Made by a program: the position numbers and the translations under genes. The notes beneath the pieces were generated by a model. The model was not told the origin of the DNA. It was given only the letters and a program-made list of their open reading frames with translations, and ran no database searches. From the NCBI GenBank assembly GCA_026874595.1, contig CM049310.1, positions 15,104,058-15,168,057 on the forward strand: a stretch of 64,000 bases of DNA, given 5' to 3'. The stretch is from Sipunculus nudus. Taxonomy: Eukaryota; Annelida; Sipuncula; Golfingiida; Sipunculidae. Positions 37,768-48,492 of this stretch are shown here, one piece after another; position 1 is the first letter of the stretch; each line of letters begins with the position of its first letter.

Positions 37768-38221
37768 TTTATTATCTTTCTAATGGAACCTGCTAAGGTT
37801 TTTGAAAAAAAAATTATGTGCAGTATCATCGTTTACACATCCGTTAATCGAAGCCTCCGATTAAGACAACCGATATGCTGTCAATTCTTGTTGTATATTT
37901 TATAAAACTTATGCATTTCAGGGAGACAGTGGTGGACCTCTAAGTTGTCGAAGAAATCCAAGCGAGCCCTGGGTACTGGCAGGTGTGACGTCATGGGGCG
38001 TGTCCGACTGCCCCGGAACCTTCCCATCGGTCTACACAAGAACCAGCAAATACAACGAGTGGATAAATGAAACCGTTAACATCCGGTTTGGAGCCCCTGC
38101 GAGCACCCCTGCCTTTAACCCCACGTTGCCGCCCGTGGCTGGCAAAGCATGCCATCTGACCACCTGTTCATTTATTTTTTTCTTCGTCTTAATTTTCTCT
38201 GTATTTTTACTCTTATCGTAG
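28965..38221 (+). CDS. secreted S1 serine protease, six exons, 321 aa
   Basis: Exons 28965-29013, 31024-31219, 33509-33602, 34346-34511, 36229-36389 and 37922-38221 join in frame through GT-AG sites (966 nt with stop). Residues 1-16 form a signal peptide; 17-33 are a short propeptide; the protease domain starts at IVNG (34-37). The triad is His78 (TAAHC), Asp127 (NDIAVIRL) and Ser225 (GDSGGP). Oxyanion-hole and S1 surroundings are intact. By chymotrypsin numbering residue 189 is Ser219, so a chymotrypsin-like rather than Arg/Lys preference is inferred. The propeptide ends in Phe instead of the usual Arg/Lys, so ordinary tryptic activation at that bond is unlikely. The tail after about residue 300 is strongly hydrophobic and reaches the C-terminus, like a GPI-attachment signal or membrane anchor. 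Family membership is very sure; substrate and activator are unknown. Confidence 0.93.
29881..29922 (+). repeat. long G-rich tract
   Basis: Mostly uninterrupted G with two T breaks, directly before the first copy of the 524-bp duplication. It could form a G-quadruplex, and its length is likely uncertain in any assembly. Confidence 0.8.
29923..30970 (+). repeat. 524-bp exact tandem duplication in protease intron 1
   Basis: Bases 29923-30446 and 30447-30970 are head-to-tail copies. The only difference I saw is GGATTAGACC versus GGATAAGACC near the end. No coding motif lies inside. Such similarity means a very recent duplication or an assembly artefact. Confidence 0.93.
31024..31219 (+). CDS. 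protease exon 2, propeptide and catalytic His
   Basis: The acceptor CCACTAG^AT keeps phase with exon 1 and gives a junction Asp. The exon encodes the propeptide, IVNG, WPWQASL, RCGASLI and TAAHC, and ends at ATCAA^GTAGGT. Reading on without splicing hits a stop at once. Its acceptor lies 53 bp after the second copy of the 524-bp duplication. Confidence 0.9.
31220..33508 (+). other. protease intron 2 with C and G runs
   Basis: The intron holds a C run at about 31250-31275, a G run at about 31777-31793, and a GTCC-rich stretch near 32168-32212 (CCGTCCGTCCGTTAACAGGC). Proline- and glycine-rich frames across the runs are artefacts of those runs. No alternative protease exon was recognised. Confidence 0.6.
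33509..33602 (+). CDS. protease exon 3
   Basis: TTTTGCAG^TTCTTC to AGATAT^GTAAGT. It encodes [17 protein letters not shown], the loop segment between the catalytic His and Asp of S1 proteases, and ends in phase 0. Confidence 0.88.
34346..34511 (+). CDS. protease exon 4, catalytic Asp
   Basis: TTTTTTCAG^CACGGA to AAAACCA^GTTAGT. It encodes NDIAVIRL with the catalytic Asp, then VSPVQVAS and [10 protein letters not shown], the conserved region before the autolysis loop. Confidence 0.92.
35629..35676 (-). ncRNA. hammerhead-ribozyme-like motif, left arm
   Basis: This is the inverse copy of the motif at 35992-36039: on the minus strand ATTCAC, CTGATGA, a four-pair CGGG/CCCG stem, GAAAC, a short ACA/TGT hairpin and GTGAAT. 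All core positions match the copy in the right arm. Confidence 0.6.
35992..36039 (+). ncRNA. hammerhead-ribozyme-like motif, right arm
   Basis: The 48-nt stretch has the hammerhead order. Stem I is ATTCAC (35992-35997) with GTGAAT (36034-36039), six perfect pairs. The core CTGATGA is at 35998-36004. Stem II is CGGG (36006-36009) with CCCG (36016-36019). The core GAA is at 36021-36023. Stem III is ACA (36024-36026) with TGT (36030-36032). The cleavage-site base would be T36033, giving a GUU triplet that fits the NUH rule. The usual G-C pair next to the core in stem II is a U-U here, which may weaken activity. The very short stem III is the form known from Penelope-like and retrozyme hammerheads. 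Confidence 0.62.
36129..36191. repeat. TA microsatellite
   Basis: About 31 TA units in protease intron 4, ending 37 bp before exon 5. Confidence 0.97.
36229..36389 (+). CDS. protease exon 5
   Basis: ACATACAG^GCGGTG to TGTCAG^GTGAGA. It encodes [14 protein letters not shown] and ICVYDGE, ending KSSACQ just before GDSGGP. The Ser and Ala before the Cys occupy positions 189 and 190 of the specificity pocket. A long TA tract ends 37 bp upstream of its acceptor. Confidence 0.92.
36749..36808. repeat. TA microsatellite
   Basis: About 30 TA units in protease intron 5, at the left edge of a transposon-like segment. Confidence 0.97.
36809..37702 (-). mobile_element. transposon fragment between two TA tracts
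   Basis: Both ends share a motif family in opposite settings: ACGTCGGATTGCAAGGCTGT at 36818 and, near the right end, several related blocks (GTCGGATTGCAAGG at 37649, GGTCGGAATGTCAAGTCGCG at 37679). The right end CGCGACTG next to TATA resembles a pogo/Tc1-type terminus with a TA target. A minus-strand frame at 37329-37114 ([19 protein letters not shown] onward, ending in an acidic Asp/Ser/Glu run) is less AT-rich than its surroundings and looks like an acidic terminal piece of a transposase. The family could not be fixed. Confidence 0.45.
37703..37761. repeat. TA microsatellite
   Basis: About 29 TA units in protease intron 5, 160 bp before exon 6. Confidence 0.97.
37922..38221 (+). CDS. protease exon 6, catalytic Ser and hydrophobic tail
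   Basis: GCATTTCAG^GGAGAC opens GDSGGPLSC, followed by LAGVTSWG and [15 protein letters not shown], the end of the S1 domain. A Pro/Ala/Thr-rich linker and the hydrophobic tail [17 protein letters not shown] precede the TAG stop at 38219-38221. Confidence 0.94.
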   Translation, partial: GDSGGPLSCRRNPSEPWVLAGVTSWGVSDCPGTFPSVYTRTSKYNEWINETVNIRFGAPASTPAFNPTLPPVAGKACHLTTCSFIFFFVLIFSVFLLLS

Positions 38222-38452
38222 TACAATGTTTCATAATGGTTGGTTTTCAAGACGGACCCAGTATAATGTCAGTATTATTGAAAGTGGAAGGATATATAGG
38301 ATTGCCACTGATTTAAATTAGAAAATTTTAGGCAGGGTCTGGACACATAGTTTACATTCTATACCTTATGGGCCTAATTTTCTCAAACATGGAAGTACCA
38401 TATATATTAAACCTCCAACTCAAGACTCGGCATTCAAAAGAAGTGCAACACC

Positions 38453-38458
38453 AATAAA
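38453..38458 (+). promoter_or_regulatory. candidate poly(A) signal of the protease
   Basis: AATAAA occurs 232 bp after the stop codon, the first canonical signal downstream. Confidence 0.45.
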
Positions 38459-38459
38459 A

Positions 38460-40175
38460 GTGCATGCCCTACACGCCTGCTAGGTATCGCACGCTGCTAA
38501 TCTGATAAATGGCATAACGTTTGGGTATCCAGGTATGATGTATGATAATTTTTATTAATATAAAATGTTTTGATTAAAATAAGATAATAATATTAAAATC
38601 CTATATTCTGAAGAGTATAAAGATCAGCTTTGGCCAAAGGAGGCGGGGGCCCGACGTGCCACCACCCAGTCGCCACTAGATGTCACTCCGCTTCAGGTGT
38701 AAGCAACAAACACGACCTCTGGTGACCTCGGAGATTATGTGCCACCTGCAGAAATCCATTCTCCACACAGAAGATCTACCTATTGATGTCAAGGATCCTA
38801 ACCCTCCGCTTGGGGTTTGCAGTAATCATGGGTAATAAATTCTAACAGTGCTTGTCACTCGCAGTCCAATCTCAGAATTTCAACAAATGCTTGTGAAATG
38901 ACCACGCCCTTATTCTGTACACAATTAGTTCCTGTGCAACTATAAAAATGAAGGGGCTATAATGATTATAGACTCGTTTCTATTATCCAGTCAATCTTAT
39001 ATACGGTAAAACATGTATTTTGTGACACAGTTCTCGGCTTTACCAGGCAATCACTTAATTAATAGAAATGGCAAGGATCAAAGAGACATGTAGTGCCGAT
39101 ATTTTTGTTACCTTTAAATATTGTTCTTTGATAAAAAAAAATTCATATGATCAGGGAACATGATAATAACAGAATTGTTCTGCTAAACACTTTAAGTACA
39201 ACATTACAAAAGGAAACCTTATCGAAATAAATAATTTTATTATTTTTTATTTTCTCGATAGAAATGCCAGAGCGGTGAATTTCAAACTCGACAAACTCCT
39301 ACTGAAATGAATTATTTTTATGCGGGAAGGGGGGTTCAAGTGATGCGGGATGTGCCTTATAAACAATCATAGTTACAATATTAGTAATATATACTGTTAT
39401 TTAGGGACAAATAATGTAAGCATGATAATTTTTTGTCGTATGCCATAATGTTATAGGCTGAAACCTAATGTATGATCGGTCAGTCGCCGGTACTTAATGA
39501 ATATGTGTGACACAGCATGATGAAATAAACTCTTCAACATATATATCTTCTGTTGTCTAAAGAGCTTTGTCGATTGAAGGTTAATTGTTTAAAGTTGGTA
39601 TTTATTTATTTTCGATCGTATAAACGACAATTTACAATTTTATTTAGTTATTTCAATGCATGGAATTCTGTGAATGCATGGAATTCTGTGAATTCCATTA
39701 ATTGTCGAGTGTTTTTGTATTTGAATATATTTTCGTTAATGACATATAAACAGTAAACACGAATGACCTTATCATTCATCTTCTTATATTTCCTTAACTT
39801 CTGTCTCTGCATTTGTTTTTGTATGTGTCATGACGTGCATGGATGTTAGTTCTTGTGTAAAAACGTAAACATGCATATATTAAAGAGGTTAATGGTTATC
39901 TTTTTGACGGACTCTGCATAGGTAACCTCTGAGGTATTTAGGAAATGTATAATCATGAAAATACAATGATAAAATATTTACATGGGTCTGACATCCTTAA
40001 CTTAATTTCTAAACTACACAAACATGTATTATTGCGTTCCACGTCGGCATATAATGAGGCCTATACAGGGCCCACCTATAAAGCAGGAGAAGACCATGGG
40101 CCAGGGACATCTGTGACAGTCCTCTTAATTCTAAGGTTGATACATTACCAGCTGATTCCGGGTTTATATTATGAA

Positions 40176-40242
<67 letters not shown>

Positions 40243-41180
40243 GGTTTATAGCCTTTATACGAGTGATTGGTAAAAATAAAATATTTACTAATGGGAAAAA
40301 ACGTTTTCAAGTCTGTGACGGAATATTACTTTTAATTTTAGAACTGCAAAAAAATCCAGAATTACAAATGTGCATTTTACATTTACTGCTACACAAGCAA
40401 CAGCTGCACATTAAAATATACCCTGGCTGAGCGTGTTGGTATCGATCACTTAGTTTGATAATGTGGAGGACACCTTTCTTGTAATGAAATACTAAGTAAG
40501 CTCTCATACCTGAAAGTAACAATGAAGTATACGAGTACGTACTTGAATTATGATTTTAAAAGCCCCTATTGTCTTTTTTTTTTTTTTTAATTTTACTCTT
40601 TGAACACTTATTAATATCTACCTTATCAGTCAATACACGCCTGCCTATTCTTTCGTTTTTCTGGGCCTAGGAGACACAACTAACTTCTATCCATAGAAAT
40701 TTTTGTAGGAATAATTATATGAATTATACAGCACTTCTTGGTACCTATATCTTTCGATCTTAGATCAAGTTTGTCCATGAAAATACAATTATTTATCTAT
40801 ATGGATGGTCCATTCACATCTCCATTCACGTCTACAGGAGTAACTTTGATATAGGATCAATATATATATACTGTATAGGATCAATCGATATCCTTCCAAT
40901 GTTATCTGTATATACTATCTAAGTATCAATATATGACATGCATGCAGATATCAAACGGCCAGTTCAATGCTAGTGAAAGATTAAGTTCAAATCGAATATG
41001 CCTACTGCGTTGTAAATACTGCAAATAAGGCGCAAAATGGACTTTAGTCCATAATTCATACACTGTGTATATCTTGAATTACATCTTGTCTCGGTGCTGG
41101 GCTTAAAAGCTGCTTCAGTCAAATGATTTTACGCGAAATCGCTCGTGATAATATTCAGTGGAATCACGGGCTCTATAGAG
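38460..41180. other. intergenic stretch between protease and transporter
   Basis: No gene is seen. It contains a doubled 18-mer GCATGGAATTCTGTGAAT near 39658-39693, a TA tract at 40181-40241 and a T run at about 40575-40590. Confidence 0.5.
40181..40241. repeat. TA microsatellite
   Basis: About 30 TA units in the protease-transporter interval. Confidence 0.97.
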
Positions 41181-41208
41181 CACGTGCAAACATAGCAACG
41201 CTGTAACA

Positions 41209-42592
41209 ATGGCACCGCATAGCAAAACATTGTCTGTGAATGCAGGTGCTCCACACTTGGGGCACCAAGGATGCAGGCGGGATATTTTGGCAGCACTGAC
41301 GGTATGTCTTGGACCGTTATCCCTTGGTTCAGTGCTCGGGTATTCATCGCCAGCTGGACTAAGAATACAAAATGAAGGTTTAATGACACAGGATCAAATA
41401 TCGTGGTTCGCTTCGATTATAACCCTCGGTGCGCTGGTGGGAGGCCCTCTGGCGGGAGTCATAATAACCATCCTTGGAAGGAAAACTTGTATTTTACTCA
41501 GCACTGTCCCTTACGTTTTTGGATGGTTTTTGATCACAGCGTCACAACATTATTTAATGTTTTACGCAGGACGACTGCTGACTGGGCTCGCTGGTGGCAT
41601 GACGTCACTCTGTGTTCCGGTGTACATTGCCGAAGTTGCAGACAGGAATTGGAGGGGGAGACTCGGAGCCGCCTTCCAAATCGGAACAACTTCCGGTATT
41701 CTACTTGTATATTCCGTTGGGTCATGTGTCGGATGGCAATGGACAGCTGTTGTCTGCTCAGCACTTCCGGTTGTCATGATGCTGTTGGTTCTTCTGATAC
41801 CAGAAACTCCTAGATGGTATTTATCCGAATATCGCAGAGAGTGCGCCGCCCGCGCCCTCTACTGGCTGCGTTATAGCCAGTCACCCTTGGAGAAAGAGAA
41901 AGAAATGCAAGAGATGGAATCTAATATACAAAGTCATGCCATTCATGCCTCCTGGATGGACTTTCGGCATAAATCTTTATACCGCCCTCTGCTGGTCAGC
42001 TTAGCACTAATGGTTTTTCAACAACTGTGTGGAATAAATGTGGTCATCTTCTACACTCATTCAATATTTGAAGAAGCAGGCTTCAGTGGGGATCCTGGGA
42101 TACCGTCCATTATAATCGCTGCAGTCAAGGTCGCCGCCACCTGCTTCTCTACATCATTAATGGACAAAGCAGGCAGAAAAACTTTCTTCATCTTGGGAGG
42201 TGTACTGATGGGCATCAGCTGTGCATCTTTCGGGGTGTACTTTTTCTTCAGCGACACCCACGGTGTAAAGTCGCTCAGTTGGCTTTCTCTGTCCAGTCTA
42301 ATTCTATACGTAACGGCGTTCTCAATAGGGTGGGGTGCAATCCCCTGGCTAATAATGTCTGAGAGTTTTCCTCTGAGAGCCAGAGGTAAGGCCACGGCAA
42401 TGGCTACATGCGTTAACTGGCTTACAGCTTTTATTGTAACAAAGGAGTCCTGGACCTGGAGCACTATCTGACGCGTTACGGAACGTTCTGGCTGTTCGGG
42501 GGTATGTTGCTCTTGGAACAATATTCTGTGTATTTTTCATGCCGGAAACGAAAAATAAGTCACTCGAAGAAATAGAAGAGTATTTCCAGTAG
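41209..42592 (+). CDS. MFS sugar transporter (Tret1/GLUT type), 3' end frameshifted
   Basis: A single open frame from ATG 41209 gives 420 residues of a major facilitator sugar porter, a plasma-membrane uniporter for sugars such as glucose or trehalose. Family signatures are in order: GYSSPAG (44-50) in TM1, GRKT (90-93), FYAGRLLTG, PVYIAEVADRNWRGRLG (137-153), PETPRW (198-203), QQLCGIN (271-277), DKAGRKT (319-325) and SESFPLRARGKA (384-395). The frame stops at 42469, before TM12. The missing end lies in the next two frames: LTRYGTFWLFGGM, then GTIFCVFF, MPETK, SLEEIEEYFQ and TAG at 42592. One base appears lost near 42447 and another near 42508. Lack of introns plus frameshifts could mean a recent pseudogene or retrocopy, or two indel errors in the assembly. 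Substrate cannot be told from sequence. Confidence 0.87.
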
Positions 42593-43245
42593 GATGGGAT
42601 TTTATGGCTAAAAGCGTTCTCGTGAAAGAAAAACAACTGCTCACCATGCAACTTAACAACATGTAACTTATCGAACCATTAATGTCATAATGCGGAGAAA
42701 AACGACAGAACTGAGTATTTGGAAGTTTTTGTATGAATGATGTTCTCAGAAAACTGAAAATCATTCATTCAAATTGTTAAATGTTGTACGGTATATAGGT
42801 TACCTTCTATCCGCAATACAAAAGAATATTTTACACCTCCCTTTACCCTCATTGTACGCTAGAAGTTTACGTGGATTGCTTCACATTCTCATGTTTCTCA
42901 ACGATCGCATGCTGCCGTATTTCTGACCTCTTCTTCCTTAGGAGTCCAGCGAAATGGCTGCTGATTTACTCAAGGAGGATATCTACCGCCTGTCCAAGTG
43001 CATTGGGTATACACAGTTACAGGGCTCTTTTAAAAATCCTAGGGGTCGACATTCGCAACCATACATCAAGGGTTGGCTGATGGGACAAAGCCTCGAACGA
43101 CACACACGATAACGGTGTATTAAATGTCTTGATTAAATTTTTTATTTGAATTTTTTATATGTAACTTTTATAATAGGCGCGGTTGGCGGTAAGACATTTG
43201 GCTTGCGCAACGCATCGGTGAATCGTTTCAGGCATATAGTGGAAA

Positions 43246-43281
43246 TGGACCCCCCCCCCCCCCTCCACACACACACACAGA
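43246..43281 (+). repeat. C run followed by CA repeat
   Basis: About 14 C followed by CTC and several CA units. Confidence 0.85.
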
Positions 43282-43619
43282 CACCCCAAGGAATAGTTGC
43301 TATCATACAAATAACTCGGAAACACTTCTTTTAAGGTGTATTTAAGCCGATTCGCCCACATTTTAAAATATAAAGTAAATGGATCATTTTACCATATGCA
43401 ATTATCAAATAACATTGAGTGATTAAAGGAAATATTTTTTTCTTCATTTTACACTCCATAGAGAACAAATGTATAACTAGAAATATGCATCCTTACGAAT
43501 GCAGGCCTCCACTGTGTGGGCGGGCCTTAATGTGGGATACTCCGCAACCCGTGTTTTAGTTCACCGATTGGCCCATATTCCCTGATTCATTGGTGTATAT
43601 GTTACCCCAACAAGTGTTT

Positions 43620-43872
43620 GCATTCACTTATTTGACCAATTCCAATGTTCAATCGGGCATATGTGACTGCACACTTTCGAATATTCCAGGAATTCCTTCC
43701 TGGATCCGGATCATTAGCCAAAAATAAAAATCTAATCGATTCTTCATTGGCCCATTCCCGAGATGCCCTGAAAGTTTCATGGGATTCCATTCGTTCCTGC
43801 GAGTTATCTTGTGAACAAACACAAACACACGAACGGGAATGAACGCAAACCCTACTGGCGGAGGCGACAAAT
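43620..43872 (+). repeat. dispersed invertebrate-type repeat fragment
   Basis: The stretch with TTCCAGGAATTCCTTCCTGG, GATCATTAGCCAAAAATAA, GGCCCATTCCCGAGATGCCC and GAGTTATCTTGTGAACAAAC, closing with GGCGGAGGCGACAAAT, has the wording of a repeat I associate with many invertebrate genomes. That link is from memory of the pattern, not a search. The frames across it are not convincing genes. Confidence 0.45.
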
Positions 43873-44042
43873 AACATCATGGATATTTTTATAACATTTT
43901 TTTACATTCTGGACACGCATAATACCACAGAACCTTTGCCTCGTGTTTAAATGTCTTGAGTGAAAGAATCATCTTGCTGAGAATACTACAATTATGTAGG
44001 ACTCCATGCATTATAATTTTAACCTACAGATTCCACAACTGT

Positions 44043-44330
44043 GTTTCCATGTGCGCGTACATATACGTAGGCCTACATGCGTGAAAAAAAAGTTCATATG
44101 ATTTATTAACTGTGGTTTAACCATGTAGCCGTCGGCGTACAAGCGTATTTGTGGGTCTTCGTGAACTCGGGGATTCGAGGTAAAATTACGTCACTCCAAC
44201 ATCTTTTTGAGGAAGACCTGCCAGATCCACTATACCACTATATGCGTATGCCAGTTCAAGCATATACGCGCTCATAGAAAAAGCTATTTTATTTACGCAT
44301 ATACGCGCACAAAACATGGGAAAACATTTT
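44043..44330. mobile_element. MITE-like repeat, copy A
   Basis: It starts TGTTTCCATGTGCGCGTAC and ends with the approximate inverse, TACGCGCACAAAACATGG. The interior shares GAACTCGGGGATTCG, then ACGTCACT and AGCATCTTTTTG-like words, with the copy at 56935-57180. It lies just past the 3' end of the minus-strand gene. No transposase. Confidence 0.65.
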
Positions 44331-44364
44331 CTGAAACAAATTAAAACACACATGGCATAAAGCA

Positions 44365-44370
44365 TTTATT
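44365..44370 (-). promoter_or_regulatory. poly(A) signal of the minus-strand membrane-protein gene
   Basis: AATAAA on the minus strand 46 bp after the stop codon at 44417. Confidence 0.6.
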
Positions 44371-44416
44371 CACTTATTAATTGAGTCCTCATGAATATTA
44401 GTGATAATTTTAAACA

Positions 44417-45063
44417 TTAATGGACGATGCGATACAGGACTAGCCCGTATATTTTTTCGTACACATATGAGTACAAATCGACTGACTTCAATATAACATC
44501 ATGATAAGCCTCGGGGTTATAATTTGGCCGGCAATGATCCAAGAGACGCGTATCTAAACTTTCTTTTCCTCTCAACTGTTCTATTTTGTCCGAATTTCTG
44601 GACTCGTACAAGAGAGGAGGCGATCGCAGAGATCGTACGTGGAGAAACATGGGCACCTTATCTGCAAGTGCAACAGTTTCCAACGTTTGAATGTGGCACC
44701 TCAAAATAGCTGACAATTTGGTGTGAGGCGAATATGATGTAAAGTCTGACTCTGTATAACTCATATGGACCGCTGCGATGACGTATTTTTCAAACAAGCC
44801 TGCTAAAGTGTCACTGGCACAGCCCTTCGTGCCCTTGCTGATGTAATATTTCACACCTGCTGGTAATACTGCTTTCAAGTACGTGCTGTTTATACCTGTG
44901 TTGTCCAGGGCAACATGTATGACGTTTTGGCCTCGTTTTGAGAGATTTTCGGCTACGTGGTACATATGACTGGAGTGTTCTATTACGACATGATATTTCC
45001 CTTGATGCAGTCTCTCTAAAAGACCTGGAAGGTGGCTCTCACATATGTAGTCAGGGGATGCTC
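44417..45063 (-). CDS. type II membrane protein, exon 2
   Basis: Encodes residues 59 (junction Gly) to 273 and the stop. The acceptor is a standard polypyrimidine-CAG. This is by far the larger exon and holds both glycosylation sequons. Confidence 0.82.
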
Positions 45064-47556
45064 CTGAAAAGATAGAAATACACCAAGTATAGTTTAATGT
45101 CATAATTCTCATATATTTTAAAACGGAAGTCAATTTAAAAATATCTTCTCCGCCAACGCTAACATTTTGCGAGACAGATTTACTTGGATTCTGTGCGTTC
45201 GCGCGATTTTGATATAGCAGGATGTAAAGCAACGAATCAAACTAAATTACATGATAGTGTTGGAGCTGGACATGGATGATGAAAGTTCTTTGGCTCCGTC
45301 AAAATAAAATTAAGAACAATTGCAATAGGAATCAATATTCACTTGGGGACATTTTGCATATGCATGACTGCATTGAAAAAAGTATTCCTTGCACGAAATT
45401 CCTATGAATTTAGTAATTTATGTATGCAAAGCCTTCGGAGAATTATTATAAGAAATAAAAAAGCATAAATCTGGAACCTTTCGCCAGGACTGCTATAATT
45501 GCTTTGTTCAAATTCACAAATATTTCTACCAGAGTTCTGCAGAAAGAACCACGCTGTTTTTCTTTTTTATACTTTGCGTGGTTACAAAGTGCTAAGAATT
45601 ATCCAAAACCCCGTAAAACGGAAATAAATGCAGGTGAACGCACAGAATTTAAAATCGAACTCACTGTTTCCTTAAAGTTATCAAAATTGGAAGTTTGACT
45701 TTGTGTTTGGACGGCAAACATGTGTTTTCTTTATTTTTTACTGTGCAGTATCTTGCAGGGCCTCCAGGTGCAAACCAAATAAGAATCAAGAAAAATATCG
45801 AACTCGGTTTTGAGAAGTTTGAATAATGATGTCAATCATATAAATATGGAAAGATGATGTACGAATTGGCAGAGGGGCGCACTAGTGTCAGTGATGCAGC
45901 TGTCACACAGACATTTTCAGCCAATTATAAACTGTTCTGAATATTTGTTTGTTCCCGACGTGATATGCCCTACCGGTTGTTTCAGACTGTTATAGCAAAT
46001 CGTTAGGAGACCACATGTCTCAGTGAATAAATGGTCGTCGGAGAAAAATGATTCGTTTTTGGCAGTGAACGGACCTGTGAAGGTTCTTAACCGGTTAAGA
46101 GAATCCAACTAAAGCATGTGAAATTTGCCAAAAGAAACTTACACACAGACACATCGTTTCCTTAGTTACGGGCACGTCATTAGGCCCGCCAGTTCATGTA
46201 TCGATCACCAGTTATGTATATTTTGTACCATATTATTCAAGCTATAACTGTATAAAATCAATGTTCGATGTAATGCTCACATCCAAAAAGATGTACGTTT
46301 CATGCAGATAATGGCCGTTTCCATATCGAGTCACATTACATCTTTTCCTTATGATCAATGATTTATGTGTATGATAATTTACGGTGGTACGACTCGACTT
46401 TTGACACGCACATCCTGTGTGGCCCGGCCTTGTAATTTGTCTTAAACTGTCTGGGTGTCATAAGGTCATTTCCCCATGTATCTCACTATAGCTGATAAAC
46501 CCATTATACCGGGTTTTAACCGTGGTTAGGGGGATGAATTAATTAAGATGAGGAATGTTTGCTCATTTTTTATTCTAAAAGTTAAAAGAAAATATAGATT
46601 TTCAGTTGGATACTGTCTTCAGGTTTTTGATGATCTTTGACTGGTTACGATTGTTGGACGTATAAAGAATGGGTTGATGTGAGAAAGACATGAAAGATGA
46701 ATTACATGTACGTTTAAAGGCAAGGATGGATACTTCGTTAGTAGCAGGAGGGAACCCAAGTGAAGCCGTTTTTTAATCGTATCAAACCAATTCTGAGGCC
46801 TGGACACCCACATCCACCCACCTCCACCCCTCCCAGAAATGTTGACCTTGTATTAGATTTGTCATTAATTCCGCTTGGTTGTACCCCATCCTTTTCATAA
46901 AGCGAGAGTCATGTGTTTTTCACATTAACTAACCACGCACGTTGGTCAGAGCCTGGGTCAAATGTCAGGCCAAACATGCTTAAATCCCTCACTAAAGTCC
47001 TTTATCCTGCTTAGAATAACAGGCAATCCGGTCTTTGTCGGAGGCAGTTCGGCTGTTTTCGGTGGTAGTCTCCACTAAAGTCAGAAAACACCCAAAAATC
47101 ACTCAAAATGATGTGTACATTAAAAATTATTTATTCTCATATCGGCGATGTCACTGCGGGAACAATAACCTTTAAACCTGTGAGCAGCATCTTATTGGAG
47201 CAAAATACCAAAAGGAACATGCAAATCTTGTTACCAATATGTTGCGGTTGGGTTATAAATCAGAAAACAATACAATGGTGCATTATTTATGTCACACTAT
47301 TCGTAAAACTGATAACAAAGCTCCCTTTTCCATACAATACGATCGTTTCTTAATAAAAAAATAACAACCCTGAAATGTCTATTGCTGTACACTATTTTGC
47401 GGTCTATTACATTATTGTATATTCTGTATTTTGTCGTCTTAGTAGCATTAATCACAAGGACATGGCAGAAATATTTTGGTGCTATCCTTGGTTATCCTCT
47501 CTTTACTTTACCTAATTTATCTGTAGTGCATGTAAATATAATAGATAGACAAGATA

Positions 47557-47617
<61 letters not shown>

Positions 47618-48416
47618 GCAAATACAATTAATGACATAGTTAACATATATATCCCCATATGCACCTTTGATAGCACTCAAAAGTTTAAAATAAAACTTAT
47701 TTCCATAGTGGTCAATATGTGGTGTCAACATGGTATACAAGGAGCAAAATTTAACGATATATACGATGATAAATCTAATACTTATAAAAGGGATTCGGTC
47801 CACCTTTGTTCGCAATGTTCTCTGAAACCGTGTTAGGTAAGATACTGTGCCTTACCTCATTTAAAGGTTATTGTTCCCGCTGTGTCCTCGCCGATATGAG
47901 AATAAATAATATTTAATGTACACATCATTTTGACTGATTCTTTTTGGTGTTTTTATCAAGAACTTTGACATATATGTACGTATATAACCTTTAGCATGAT
48001 TTGTATTACACTTTTATATAATATCCTTAGCAGTGTTATCTCCTGACAGAGTTTTGTCTATAGGGTTTGACCTAGATATTTAACTGAATTTTTACAAGCT
48101 ATTTTCTGATCATTACAGCTAACATTAAGTATTTCATCCTGCACTTTGGTTTTACTGACAAATGAAATTGATTCCGTTTTGCCTAAATGTAAAGATTGTG
48201 TTTATTATATATTAACCACTTATGTATTTTCTCTTCATCTTGACTTTGCCTTAATTCTATTTCAGACTTGTCTTTACCTGAGACTAATTATACCGAGTCA
48301 TCAGCATATAGTAAAAATTTGCATTTGACAGATATTTCCATATCATTTACATACATTAAGAACATTAGTGGCCCAAATATTGAACCCGGTGGTACTACGC
48401 AAGTATATAAATATAA

Positions 48417-48492
<76 letters not shown>

